Of a stretch of DNA of 64,000 nt, positions 12,131 through 23,651 are shown piece by piece (the first letter of the stretch is position 1; the number at the start of each line of letters is the position of its first letter). Source of the stretch: Catonia carolina (taxonomy: Eukaryota; Arthropoda; Insecta; Hemiptera; Achilidae). The stretch lies in contig JAQMRL010000002.1 of assembly GCA_035578175.1 (NCBI GenBank), positions 129,892,171 through 129,956,170 of the forward strand, read 5' to 3'. The notes beneath the pieces were generated by a model, which ran no database searches, was not told where the DNA came from, and saw only the letters and a list, made by a program, of their open reading frames with translations. Made by a program: the position numbers and the translations under genes.

Positions 12131-12440
12131 CTATTTAAAGATAACGACTTTTCCAGTCTCTCCGTGTTGTATCTTCAACTGACGCAGGGCTGTTTTATGT
12201 CCATTATGTATTAAGCATTTTTTGAAGGAAATCTGTAGTCCTGGTTTATCTGCTTGTTCTTTTAACACGTTCAATTGTTCTATCACTGTTTCCGATATAG
12301 TCAGATCGAGTGTGTTTCAATGATAGTCACATCGTCTGCAAAACCAAGACATTTACTATTTCTCCCATTTTTTGACCCCAAATGCTTATTTGGTTTGACC
12401 AGTCTTTCTTCACATTGAAATTTGTTTATTCAGGATAAAT

Positions 12441-13515
12441 TAAAAATTATTTTATTGGTCGAATACGTAAGACCGTTTAAGGCAATGTAAAGTGCTGGTA
12501 ACGCGCTATAAGTTGACGATTACGCCTATCATGCGGAGGACAATATACTATCTATCCTACTTACATCGGTCAAACCGAAAGCATACGACATGTATCAAAC
12601 GTGTAACTCAAAATGTAACCACCACAAACACTTAAGTAATAAAATTCAGCTCATGACCCGTCACACTAAATAAGTAAGGAGTAATGTAATTATTAAAAAA
12701 AGTGAATTATTTAAAATTCAATTGCAATTTAACATAACTTTACTGAAAATAATTAATTATGATAACCCTAAAAATACAATAACATTTTGAAATTACCGTA
12801 AAGCTAGTAGTAGTACCAATAAGCTCGCATTGACGGAACTCACGGACTAACTAGTCTATCACTACAAATGTCCGAGTGCAGTAATTCAGTTTACTGCTGA
12901 TGACCAAAAAGGATACTAAATACAGCTTAGGCCTAGTATTATGGCTTATTTAGAATGAATGTTTATTATTTAGGATAATTATTAAGAATCAATAAATAAT
13001 ACAATGGGATGTTCATAAAACAACATACTAGTTGTAAACATACAAATCAATGTAAGAGTAAAACTACAACATACTATTAATGTCATGGTTAGAGCTGTCG
13101 CTATGATGTATTTAGAAAAGCACATATGGTAGCACTTCCGCCACCCACATAGTCCAGTCTTACTCTCGCTGACGATCTTCAACTTATATTGCGTTACCAG
13201 TAACGCTACATATTTAAGGAAGCTCTTTTCGCAGCTCACATTCTCAGAATTCTTTCACTGTACGTTCTTCAAAGTAACGAAGATGGAGGAAATTACTCCA
13301 TCCATTATTCACCAAGTTATTCACTGAAAGGGCTCGTTATCCTGCACCGAAAAGGGTTTCGAGCGATTAAGACAGGTCACTCTGATGAAGATACAGCTTT
13401 AGAAGGGATGATCCGTAAGATCTAAATTTCGAAATGCGTTCTAACCTTGGTAGCCATAGATAGATGGAGCATCTGCTCTATTGAACTGAAGAGTATAACC
13501 TAAGCCCGAGTACGG
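12441..13515. other. No recognised feature
   Basis: AT-rich sequence. An 85-codon minus-strand frame at 12982-13239 has hydrophobic stretches but no family resemblance or coding context, so I do not call it. Confidence 0.35.
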
Positions 13516-13517
13516 GC

Positions 13518-13745
13518 TTACAACTTCTTCTTCTTCTTCAGGAGCCTTCTCCATTACGAAGGTTGGCTATCATCATGGTCAGTCGTACCTTGTCCACTGC
13601 TGCTCTGGAAAGGTATTGCAATGAGCAGTTAAACGCTTCTCTCATGTTTCTTAACCAGGATATTCGTCTGCGTCCCACCGAGCGTTTACCAACGAGTTTC
13701 CCTTGAATTATGACTTGACTATGGCTTTTATTCCCTTGAATTATG
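13518..13745 (-). pseudogene. LINE 3' end, decayed
   Basis: Minus-strand translation gives GRRRISWLRNMREAF, then LSRAAVDKVRLTMMIANLRN before the stop and an AAG-repeat tail (13530-13539 on plus). This is the extreme C-terminus of a widespread arthropod LINE family ending in a basic region followed by 'MIANLR'. 5'-truncated; a 13-bp 'cccttgaattatg' duplication lies at its 5' boundary. Confidence 0.7.
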
Positions 13746-13931
13746 GCTTACAACTATAGAGCTACAAACGAATGGAGTAATCAGTCCTCCATCGTCACTT
13801 TGAAGTAACTTCAAGATGAATGATGAATCGCAATATAAATGAACTAATTTTTAAATAATAGAAGAATTAAACAAACGACAAAGTTATAAATAACAGGGTT
13901 TATATTAACGTAAAATGAATACAATTATAGA

Positions 13932-14853
13932 TTTTTACTTTCTCTTGCCTATATGAATATATAGGAAGGAAAGTATTGTTTTTATGTCGATTTTTCGAAA
14001 TCGAGATTTCACCGGATCTACACGTTTTCAGACCCCCTGAACCCAAAAAACATGTTTATAGCGATTGGTCTGTGTGTGAACAGAATATGTTAAGAACGGA
14101 ACATCATACGAACTAGAAACTTGAAACTTAAGTTAGACACCACTACCGGACCCGACACGAACATTTCATCAAAATCGGTCAACCGGAAGTAGTATATATT
14201 CGTGTAATTTTTCAATTTTTTGCGATTTTCTCAAAAACGGGTCCTACGATTTTTTAAAAAATACCCTGGTTTACTAATTTTTTTATGCTCTACAAGATAG
14301 GGTAGGCGCCATGTTTGCTAAAATTCTTGGTGAGGCTGTTTTCACGTAAAAAAATTGTTTTTTTAAGATTACGGCTTTAATATGCATTTTAGCGCAAAAA
14401 TTTATATAATAAAATATGTAGAGAGTTTAAAATCCCACAATTTTTATTTCAAACATTTTTTTTGTATACCACTTAGTTTAGCGGTAATTAGCGATTTTCT
14501 GTTTTTTTCTCACGAAAACGTGTGAAAAATCGATATTTTAAGATTTCGGCTCTAGTATGCATTTTACGTCAAAGTGTATACAATCAAATTTATAGGAAAT
14601 TAAAAGATGTACAACTTTTATTTAAAGCATTTTTCTCTACAGAGCCTAGTTTGCGTGAAAGAGTGATTTTCCGTATTTTTAAGACAAACTGAGGTTGATT
14701 TTCATTTTGCGTCTTTCACTCATGATTAAAATAAGATTATGTTTTTTGAGGTTAGTTTTTTGTTTATTTCTTATGTTCTATTACTAATGTTAGGTTATAT
14801 GGGTCATTATTTGCATTGGCAAGAGAAAGTCGTGTGTTTCACACCAGATTTTT
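13932..14853 (+). repeat. R960 repeat, near-complete copy
   Basis: Second complete copy, about 920 bp, starting 'actttctcttgcctatatga' and ending 'tgtttcacaccagattttt'. It differs from the 9356 copy by scattered substitutions, small indels and a much shorter GT run, so the two are independent older insertions. Confidence 0.8.
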
Positions 14854-14859
14854 AAAGTA

Positions 14860-15465
14860 GTTTAAATACAAAAACTATACTTTAGTCCTTTGCATATTTT
14901 GTGGTTACGTTATTGTAATATAACAAACGACATTCTTAACTACACAAAATAATATTGTACTTAAAACGTAATAGAAGTAAGTGTAAAGTATGAACATAAA
15001 AGCACAAAGCAACAAATAACAAGTTTAGTTTCATTTCAAGGACAAATAAAGACGAGTACATTATTTACATTTATTATACAGCAATGCCTCATTTAGAACA
15101 GAAGAATGCCTGCAAGAATGGTAAACAGTTTTTACCTTACAAGATACAAATATTACAAAATATAATAATATTGCACAACCGGTGAACGGAGGTACTGTAC
15201 AAATATATAAACAAACACAAAATGAAATTCACATAGTTTGTGAATTCCAGCTAGATGACAACGAAAATAAAGCGGTGAAAATGTTTAAGAATAATAATAA
15301 ATATATTATCACAAGAATTTATCAGTATTGTTGAAGAACTGAAACCGGATATTTAGCCGCACAATTAGAGCTGTTGTAATAATGACATTAGTGGAGATGA
15401 TTAGGCACACGCCCATGTACTGCATTTAGCACAATAACCCGCAATGTTGTTCCAGATCACAGTAA
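14860..15465. other. No recognised feature
   Basis: AT-rich sequence with no supported frame or repeat. Confidence 0.35.
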
Positions 15466-15469
15466 TGTT

Positions 15470-15862
15470 GTTGTTTAGGTCATCAGCCTTGGTTGGTTTG
15501 AACCCGTAGAGGTTTTACTAAGTAAAACGAGGAGTGAGGTGGTTTACCATTGCCTTCCTCACTGAGTGGAAAAGTACGCTTATCAGCATGCCGAACCCTC
15601 TGAAAAGCACATATTTTCCACTCTGCAAATGACACCTCCACTTCATTCACCACAGGGACTGGCTGTATAATGACATTCATTACTTTCAGAGAAGATAACT
15701 CTGATTAGTGTCTTTAACACCTCTACCTCTTCTGTTCTTAAATGGTTCAGTCATTTAATTGGCTGACCATGTGATAAGAAACAGAACTATTTATTTTAGC
15801 CCTGCAATGAACAGATCGAGTGTAAATAATTTGACACTCCAACCTGTCTGTTATGGGCAGAT
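15470..15862 (-). repeat. R400 interspersed repeat, full length
   Basis: Complete reverse copy from 'ttgttgtttaggtcatcagc' to 'cctgtctgttatgggcag'. The leading TTGTTG is the complement of the AAC-rich tail seen on sense copies. Confidence 0.8.
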
Positions 15863-16044
15863 CACAGTAATACCGATGGTAAATTTAGTTGCTTAGGGAA
15901 AAGTTTTACTGGTAACCGGTATCCAGACATGTTAAAATAAAACCTACTCATGACCCGTTTCTCTATTATCGTTGCAAGTAGAAAATTGAAATTTTTCAGA
16001 CCACTAACACATAAATAATACATGGTCGTAAAATTGCACATTTT

Positions 16045-16228
16045 TTTTCTTGTTTATTTAACGTCACATCAACTACTGTAGTCATTAGCGACGACGTTGG
16101 GTTATAACTGTGAATGATGAAATGTTTTTTTTTTTGTAACGTATGAAAATGCCGTGCCTGAGAGGGATTCGAACCTAAGACTGCATGATGAGAGGCGAGC
16201 ACGTTACCAACTACGCCAATGCGTAATT
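16045..16228 (-). repeat. SINE-B, Met-tRNA-like SINE
   Basis: Plus-strand order is 'cgtcacatcaactac', 'cattagcgacgacgttggg', 'tatgaaaatgccgtgcctga', box B complement 'gggattcgaac', 'gcatgatgagagg' and box A complement 'ccaactacgccaatgcg'. It closely matches the copy at 26203-26395. Head length and a central CAT in the anticodon position suggest descent from a tRNA-Met. Confidence 0.75.
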
Positions 16229-16254
16229 GAAAAGTTTGCAAAAATACCTTAAAC

Positions 16255-16400
16255 TTTTTTTTATTTTAGTTTTTAAGTCGCATCAACATTTTTAAGGAAC
16301 GGTAGATTTGAACTTGGATAATTTTACAGACCCTGAACGGGGATCGGACCCGGACCTCCGCTTTGCAGGCTAACCACTGGTCACCTCAATCTTATTGACA
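16255..16400 (-). repeat. SINE-B relative with different tRNA head
   Basis: Has a tail remnant ('aagtcgcatcaac') and a tRNA-like head with box B complement 'cggggatcggacccgg' near 16336-16351. It stands directly beside the previous SINE. Diverged. Confidence 0.5.
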
Positions 16401-16637
16401 CTACGTTTAAACCACGTCAATTTGTACAGAATTTAGAATGGATGTTCTTTTTAAGCTCCAAAAACTTCAACTCGTTACCTCAAACGATTTTCTCAGGTAC
16501 GGAACAAAGAAATTTATGGTTAAAAAAACTTTATTTCGCTTCAAAACTTTGTTATTTACGGTAACTCCAATAATTGTTTTAAAAAAAACACTGTTGCAAA
16601 ACCTATTTTCATAAAAATAAAACATAATTTTTCTGAG

Positions 16638-16905
16638 GTTCCTGAGGTTCAAATCCTAGTAAAGGTAAAATTAGTGAATTATTTTTAAATTACTTTTATA
16701 CGGATTTAAATACTAGACAGTAGTTACCGTTGTTACGTTGATGGTTGAGGTTCAATTAACCACACTCTCTCAGGAATGGTCAGCTTGAGACTGTACAAGA
16801 CTAAACCTAATTTACACGTCTTATGTCATCCTCATCTCATTGGGTCATAAGGCTGCTTATTGTTCTTGAATTGAACAGATTGCTACGTACACACAATAAG
16901 GGGGA
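16638..16905 (+). repeat. SINE-A copy, 5'-truncated at box B
   Basis: Begins within the head ('ggttcaaatcctagtaaagg') and runs to 'tacgtacacacaataaggg'. It has an insertion near 16665-16690 relative to other copies. Confidence 0.75.
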
Positions 16906-16952
16906 AAATTTTAAGGTAAATATTTCGTTGAACACAACAAAAACAATTATTT

Positions 16953-17132
16953 TAGTGGCCACCCACGTAGAGTAGTGGTTAGCGCGGTAGCCTACAGCGC
17001 TGAGGTCCACGGTTAGATTTCAGGCTAGGATCTGGAAATTTTAACTTAGAAGTTAAAACCCACTGTTTCATTTGCATAACCCACCATATTCGCTAATAAC
17101 CAAACGGTTGATGTGACTTTAAATGAACTAAA
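16953..17132 (+). repeat. SINE-B relative, sense orientation
   Basis: tRNA-like head ('gtagagtagtggttagcgcg' box A; 'cacggttagatttca' degenerate box B), then the tail 'cgctaataaccaaacggttgatgtgac', which is the complement of the tail seen on reverse copies. Confirms that heads differ while the tail is shared. Confidence 0.6.
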
Positions 17133-17134
17133 AA

Positions 17135-18135
17135 AATATATATTTTAGAAACACAATTATTTGTAGTACATTTTTGCGACATAACTAATGTTATATTTAA
17201 TTAAAAATAAAAGAACTATATTTTTGGTTGGTTACGACCTAACAGCAAACGTCAGATCCAGTAATTTGTTCTTCCGGTAAGATACATTATCGTTTGTCAA
17301 TAAATGGGTGGAAGGAATTCTAAAATAGACAAGCTATGGTTGGTGAACTTGAATTTAAAAATACCGTCAGTACCTACATCTGTAACCTATACACAGTAAG
17401 AGTTCAGGTGTAACATCGTTAAATAACTAATTTAAATTCATAAGTTATTACATTAATGAATGAATAATTGTAAAAACTGAAATCCTGTACAGCAAAAATT
17501 CAAAGTAAATTTTTTTAGTCAATAGAATTTTTTTTAAATATAAAACAACAGCTTAAATATATAAAACAACAGTAATCTATTTAGTTCTAAATTTTTCCGT
17601 CTTAAAAATTATCTTCTAATTTCTTTGTGGCAAGATTGCTTAACTCTCGAACCATTTTCTGGTATTCTGAGAAAGCTTCACACCCTTGCTGTCTCAGTAT
17701 AAGTTGAGTCCCGAGAATGTTTTTATAGCAAGTAACCTAAGATTTAATTCCATAAACAGATTCGAATAAATATTAATGAAAATGTTTCGAGTCGTCGTAG
17801 AATCATAGAAGTTAGATCATGTTAAAGTGCATGATGTAATTCCAAAGAGCATTACAAGTTCCGATTCTTATTTTTGGTATGGACTCCCCTAAATAAAAAA
17901 CATGTAACGTAATGTGCATTTTTTAAATTCAGTTTTGTGAAATCATTTAGATCAGGAGGTGGACTGGAAAATGGATTGGTTAAGTTACTCGATGAAATAG
18001 AAGCAAAAGTTCTAGTAACATTAGCCTGGAGGGAAAAATGAAAACTAAGAAAATATCTGATCTAACTGTATAAAACAAAAATCTATTGTATTGAATTTGC
18101 TGAATAAATTTCAACAATTAATCATTGATTTACAA
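17135..18135. other. No recognised feature (1 kb)
   Basis: AT-rich, no supported frame. Nothing recognisable on either strand. Confidence 0.35.
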
Positions 18136-18139
18136 CGTA

Positions 18140-18480
18140 ACCACCGGGTTGGTCTAGAGGTAAAGTCGTCGCCGCGAGTCACCTGTTTAACAGCTAATTT
18201 TCGGAGACGAAGGTTTCTGGTTCAAATCCTATTGAAGGTAGTTACTTTTGTACGGATTTGAATACTAGACAGTGGTTAACAGTGTACTTTGATGGTTAGG
18301 GTTCAATTAACTGTTCTCTCTCAGGAATGGTTGGCCTGAATCTGTACAAGACTACACCTCATTTCCACGTCATACACATCATTCTCATCTCATTAGGTCA
18401 TGGGGTTGCTTACTGTTTTTAAATGAAATTTAAAAATAAAAATAAAAATTATAAAACAAATTGTAACGTACACACATAAT
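18140..18480 (+). repeat. SINE-A copy, full length
   Basis: Head with box A 'gggttggtctagaggtaaag' and box B 'tggttcaaatcct', full body, and a 3' end 'aacgtacacacataatagtt'. A short A-rich insertion (about 18420-18458) interrupts the 3' part. Confidence 0.8.
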
Positions 18481-18534
18481 AGTTAAAAAAAAGTTACAAC
18501 GAAAAATTCAAATGTTGAAAAATCAAATTTTTTT

Positions 18535-19162
18535 TCAAAATATGGGTCTTTACTGTAATCCACTCCCAGGATAATTTGTCACAATTCGTGGATATTTCAT
18601 TATGTAATCGTACAGTATTTGTAACGATGAAAACCGGAAAAATATTTTAAAATCCTACATTAATATTTTTCAAGCTAACGTTAAACCATTTATTGAATAA
18701 TATTAATTTAATTACTTTAAATTAATTTAATGATATTAATTTATTGATTTATTAATTTGATCATTAAATAAATGATTTAATGATTAAATAAATCATTACT
18801 GTGTAACAGTAATGTAACATTCGTTACTTTATGCCAACTGTGTAACAAATATGTTTTTAATTTTGATTGAACATTAAATTTTAGTACATTTTTGAATATT
18901 ACTGTAACAAATCAAATGAAGATAAATGAGGTAAGTACTCAATGATATTATATTTCATTATTACCTACTGTAACAATGTTGAGAAAAAGCCATGTATTTA
19001 CTCTACCTATTAACCTTAACTTGAAGAATAATCGGTATAGGATTTTTCCCCCGTTTTTATCGTCAAAAATACTGTAAGATTACATACGAAATATCCACAA
19101 AATGTGACAAATTATGCTGGGGGGGGGGGGGGGATAAAAGAAAAGACCCTAAAATATTTTCA
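18535..19162. mobile_element. MITE-like element with about 150-bp terminal inverted repeats
   Basis: The left arm (about 18535-18690) and right arm (about 19008-19162) are inverted copies. Matched blocks, left versus right complement, include 'ataatttgtcaca', 'gtggatatttc', 'tatgtaatc', 'acagtattt', 'acgat.aaaac' and 'ttcaag'. The centre is very AT-rich and non-coding. This shape fits a MITE or foldback element. The superfamily and target duplication cannot be fixed because both ends lie in T-rich sequence. A G15 run sits in the right arm. Confidence 0.65.
19119..19133. repeat. Poly-G run (15 G)
   Basis: Uninterrupted G tract within the right arm of the inverted-repeat element. Its counterpart in the left arm is 'ggataatttg' without the run, so this is a later expansion. 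Confidence 0.9.
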
Positions 19163-19164
19163 TG

Positions 19165-19860
19165 GCACTTAAGTGATTCGTCACAAATTTAATACAAATT
19201 GAAATTTAAAAAATATTTATATAAATCGGTACATTACAGTTTTTGTAAAAAAAGAAAGAAAATAATAATGAAAAGAAGAGAAAGGAAATATTTAAGAAGA
19301 GATTGTAAAAAAGGGAGAGGGAGAGGGAGAGAGATAGAATTTGAAGAGTAATCAGCACATTCGACCTTGCTCTTCAAACTTGTACTCAGGTCGGTTACGA
19401 CATAATATCACATTAGTAACAAATAAATAGATGCCACTTCTCTACTGTACGACACACAACACACACATTTGCATCACAGAAATGACGGGAGAAAAGAACT
19501 GGCAAAGCCTCAAATCTTAAGAAGCTTCTTCTAGACTTAGCGTTCAGCCTTCACGTTTCAAAGAAAATAAAAATATGAAGAAAGGACAAAGTATTTATTT
19601 GTAAAAGGAAAAATACCTTTGTAGTCTATTACAGGATTTTCCCGTACAAAAACACATAGAGATATTTTCTCATACAGATATGGATTTTCCATATCAGCGA
19701 AGGTTACGAGATAAAACGTTTTCCTGGAATATTTTATAAACACACATGTATAAACTACCAAAAAAAAGCTACAAATAATTTATGAATGGCTCTCCAACGA
19801 GCTAAATGAATACATAAAATTAATTTTCCACTCATAAATCTCACAACAGAATTTTTGAAA
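19165..19860. other. No recognised feature; GA-rich tract
   Basis: Contains a purine-rich tract at about 19250-19335 (GAAA then GGGAGA repeats) and otherwise nothing recognisable. Confidence 0.35.
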
Positions 19861-19867
19861 ATACTAA

Positions 19868-20027
19868 TTTTTACTTTCTCTTGGCCTATATCAATACATA
19901 GGAAATAAGAAAGTAGGTAGGTAAATCTTACTGTTTTCAGGTCGATTTTTCGAAATCGAGTTTTCACCGGAAATACACGTTTTCAGGCCTCCTGAATCAA
20001 AAAACTTGTGTTAACCGATTGGTGTGT

Positions 20028-20058
<31 letters not shown>

Positions 20059-20335
20059 CGCGCACGCGTGTGTGCCTGTGAACAAAGTAGGCCTATTTCA
20101 AGAACGGAATATCGTACGAAGTGGAAACTTGTAACGTAAGTTGGGTATTATAAGGGGACCCGACACAGACATTTTCATCAAAATCAGTCAACCGAAAATA
20201 TCAGTTTATTCTTGCAATTTTTCACTTTTTTGCAATTTTCTCAAAAACGGCCTCTACAATTTAAAAAAAAATTGTCTCGTTTACTACATTTTTGTGCTGC
20301 CCAAAATAGGGTCAGCGCTATGTTTTCTGAAATTT
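19868..20335 (+). repeat. R960 repeat, 5' half
   Basis: Starts 'ttttactttctcttggccta' and continues to the block 'aaaatagggtcagcgctatg', then stops matching. Short frames across it are chance. Confidence 0.75.
20022..20078. repeat. (TG)n microsatellite inside R960
   Basis: TG/CG-rich run at the same relative position as the GT run in the 9356 copy, immediately after 'cgattggt'. Confidence 0.85.
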
Positions 20336-20529
20336 ATGTTTTCGGATATTAGACGATCGAATAACCGAACAGGTGTTTACTTACAAGCCAACATGGTGTA
20401 CAATTACCTCGGAGGAGTTGGGCATCCTACAGTTTTTAAGAAGTTGGTAAATGACTAAGATTTAGGTAGGATATTAAAGTTTGATTAGATATGAAAGTGT
20501 TAAAAGCTAATTTACGACCAAAGAACTTT

Positions 20530-20930
20530 GTTGTTGTTTAGATCAACAGTCGAAAGTCGGAGTTTGAACTTCTAGAGCTTTACTAAGTAAACCGAGGAGT
20601 AAGGTGGTTTACCATTTATTTACTCACTGAGTGGAAAAGTATGTTTATTAGCATGCCCACCATCTGAAAAGGTCTTCTTTCCACACTGTAAATGAGTCCT
20701 ACACTTCATTTATCACAGGGTCTGGCTGTATAAGGATGAAATTCATTACTCTCAGAGGAGATAACTCTGACTAATGTATTTTACACCTCTACCTCTTCTA
20801 TTCTTAAATGCTTCAATCATATAATTGGCTGACCACCTGATAAAAAATAGAACTAGTTTTTGTAGCTCTGGAACTACCAGATCGAGTGCGCAAATAATTA
20901 ACCACTCCACCTGCCCGTTATGTGCAAAAA
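20530..20930 (-). repeat. R400 interspersed repeat, diverged
   Basis: Reverse copy with all landmarks present but more substitutions than the copies at 8072 or 15470. It ends 'ctccacctgcccgttatgtg'. Confidence 0.75.
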
Positions 20931-20934
20931 AGAA

Positions 20935-21950
20935 CTTTATAAAAAGAACTTTATAAAACTAAACTAATGGAATCGTACGAAGTTTATCATTAAAATAAAT
21001 TCAGTTTTAATTCATAGAAAGAATATCCGAATTAGAAATTTAAGAATTAAATAAAATGTAACTTTATTACCAACACTGATTAAAGAAACTAATGCATACC
21101 TTCAGGCAATAGAAGATAATGCTGTTGTTATAAAAACGTTCGACCTTGCTGAATAAATTGATGAACAAGAACCGGGGGAAAGAAACATGCAACGGTTTGA
21201 AATCGATCGCAAAACATTTTTACCTTGAAGCCAACATAGGTAGACCTTATTAGAAAAAGAAATTGTACAGTATACGCAAAAGAATCCGCCGATAAATTAG
21301 TTACAAGAATAAAGACGTAACAGTTATCAGTGAGAGCTTTTAATTTAGGATTATTTTGATGTTTCAAGAGAGACTGTGGCCAGTCTAGAAGGCATAATAG
21401 TGGCAGAAATAGCTTGGCTAACTAATTAGAAACGTACTTAGTAGGTATTAGTCTTCGAAATAGGTCAAGGAGCCAATGGTAAAGATAAACCAATAAGAGT
21501 GTACTCTGATCTGTTAAATGCCTATACATTTAATAGGCTCTACCTATGTAGGTATCAAATAATATTTAAGTATTTATTTTATCCAACTAATGTAAAGTCA
21601 GAACTTTTAAAATACTAAACAATTTTTTTTAAATTTATTAAAATTTTTTTATTTTATCGCATTAAATAAATAACTGAAGCGATTCATCAATTAGAATAAT
21701 TAAAGGAAATCACATGGAAAGCAGAGTTGCAGATGACCTTCAAAAAAATCAGGGACAATGACTATAACTATAATACTTACAAGGAAATCATTGATAACGG
21801 ATCTTGGAAGAGTCAAAATCGTAGATTAATTTAAGTATTTAGCAAAGATTACTCAAAATATTGATTTTTTAACAGCGGTCATGGAAGAAATGACCGTTAA
21901 TTGCAGCAACTTTTTTAACCGAATGAAAAATTTCTTCGACAAAATGAACA
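20935..21950. other. No recognised feature (1 kb)
   Basis: A duplicated 'aaaaagaactttataaaa' phrase lies at 20935-20960. A 79-codon minus-strand frame (21128-21367) has no recognisable family. Confidence 0.35.
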
Positions 21951-21954
21951 TTAG

Positions 21955-22395
21955 GTTACAATTAATCATCATCATTTGACAAGGATTAGCCTCAATGGCC
22001 TGTTCCGGTATCCATCTCTTTTTACCCAAGCCTCGCTTCCCTCTAGGTTTATATTTCCATGCTCGTAGAGGAACTCTGCGTGCTGGCATGCGAAGTAAAT
22101 GGTTGGACCAGTCTCTCTTTCATATTCTTAACGTTTCACACAGTGACTGAACGTTTAACTGGCGCGTATAGCTTCGTTAAGTCTCTATCTCACCGGGTAC
22201 AACCTTTGACTCCCCGCAAAAATCTTATTTCAGCAGCCTGGATATAAAATTCATTCCTCTCTAATGACACCCATGTTTCACCTCCATATGTTATGAGTGG
22301 CACAGCCATTACTCTATAAAATTTCATTTGGGTGTCATGTCTCGTTTTCTTTCCTATTGTCCTGCGAGTAGAACCGCAGACAGCGCTGAATTTTT
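21955..22395 (-). pseudogene. LINE C-terminal region, decayed
   Basis: Minus-strand reading gives, in order, VMAVPLITYGGETWVS, EIRFLRGVKGCTR, then (another frame) MPARRVPLRAWKYKPRGKRG followed by LGKKRWIPEQAIEANPC. These correspond to the post-RT region of a widespread insect LINE family, whose C-terminus pairs an 'EMRFLR' block with a basic 'P.G.R..GRP..RW' block. Several frame changes; dead and 5'-truncated. Confidence 0.7.
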
Positions 22396-22479
22396 AGGCT
22401 ACAATTAACACCAAATTTAAGCGCTAAAACTATTAAAACCAGCAATTTTGTATGAAATGGAAGTCAACTATAAAATACA

Positions 22480-22880
22480 CAGTGTAACATTTGAAAAATT
22501 TTGAAATTATAAAATATATACTAAGAAAAATCCAAAAACTAACAGAATATATAAACAATAGAAGAAACAAAATCAAAAACATCATGAAAAGGCGAACAAG
22601 ATTCTTCGGACACGCAGTTAGAATAAATGAGGATCTTCGACAAAATGCACCAGTTCAAAAAATCAATAGTAATTATGAAAAGACAAATATATTGTATTAT
22701 TCAGTACGGAATTAACTGAGATTCGTGCTTAAAAAAAGAATTGAGAAAGAAAACTCAGAATACAAAATAGAGTATGGATTCATCATCATAAGCACCAGAT
22801 GTAAACTGCTCCACAGAGATCAGAATGCGGTCAGAAAATATTTTAAAAAATTGGAGAAAAATAAAAGAGGCAGGAGGAAA
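22480..22880 (+). pseudogene. Probable LINE C-terminal fragment
   Basis: A 74-codon frame (22491-22715) contains MKRRTRFFGHAVRINEDLR, resembling the 'RR..FFGH..RM.E.RL' block of LINE C-termini. Downstream sequence is lysine/arginine rich. One block only, so moderate confidence. Confidence 0.45.
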
Positions 22881-23302
22881 AAATTGAGGAAATTAAAAAG
22901 TTAATTTTGCGTCTTCCTAGGTCTATTAGTGAAAAAAAATGTTTTAGTATCAACTCAGTTATGGAACAGATCGGCTGTTTGTAACTAGTTAAAAATTTCG
23001 AGACCGCGGCTGGAAATCGATCCAGGACATTTCGCTCTGCAGTTAACCCAACAAGCGTCCTAAAAATATAAATTTCAAAAATTCGTAGCTACTGATTTCT
23101 TTTTTAATTGATAGTGCGAAAGTTCAAACATTTACTAAAATTTTATAATGCAACTAAGTATATCCTTAGTGATCTTTAAGTCAGCTTAAGAACGATCACT
23201 TAAAAAACGATGAATTCAAAAATTCAATTTTGAATTTCCATGAAGCTATTCTTGAAACATCTAGTACAGCTAGTACAAATCACTAATAAATGGTAACTAA
23301 AA

Positions 23303-23600
23303 AAATCTGGGGTGAAACACTTACACGACTTTCTCTTGTCCATGTAAGTACTAAAAAAAAACATATAACCTTTGTTTAATCAATGTAAAATGAAAAAAAC
23401 ATAATCATGGGTGAATAATTTTAATCATGAGTGAATGACGCAAAATGAAAATAAAACTGTAAAAACTTAAAAATACGGAAAATCATTAATTGAAGCTAAA
23501 CTAGGCTCTGTAGAAAAATATGCTTGAAATAAAAGTTAAAAATTTTTTAATTTTTTATAACGTTAATTACTTATACACTTTTGAACCAGGTCCGAATTAT
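23303..23600 (-). repeat. R960 repeat, 3' part
   Basis: Reverse copy beginning with the family's 3' end complement ('aaaatctggggtgaaacac') and running to about 23600 ('acttatacacttttgaacc'). Confidence 0.7.
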
Positions 23601-23651
23601 CAAACTCCTGAGACTCTCCTCTTTACTAATTCTAATTGTGATTTGTAAAAA

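Larger units (their letters stand above)
11540..12440 (-). pseudogene. LINE reverse-transcriptase region, decayed, interrupted by a SINE
   Basis: On the minus strand, 12350-12150 translates to GFADDVTIIET followed by a stretch with LQISFKKC. FADD is the catalytic aspartate box of non-LTR reverse transcriptases, and the following 'GLQIS' pattern is typical. After the SINE at 12031-12130 the minus strand continues with an arginine/lysine-rich tail (about 11740-11640, WKRIWEELRMAWKNRRK). Many stops. The 11802-11860 hairpin lies within it. Confidence 0.6.

Noticed and set aside
12982..13239. 85-codon minus-strand frame with hydrophobic stretches, possible small membrane protein
   Set aside because: No coding context, no relatives recognised, AT-rich sequence readily yields hydrophobic frames.
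16320..16400. Possible true tRNA genes at SINE heads (also 12031, 16953, 26330, 42600)
   Set aside because: None folds into a complete cloverleaf with paired acceptor stem by eye, and all are joined to SINE bodies or tails.
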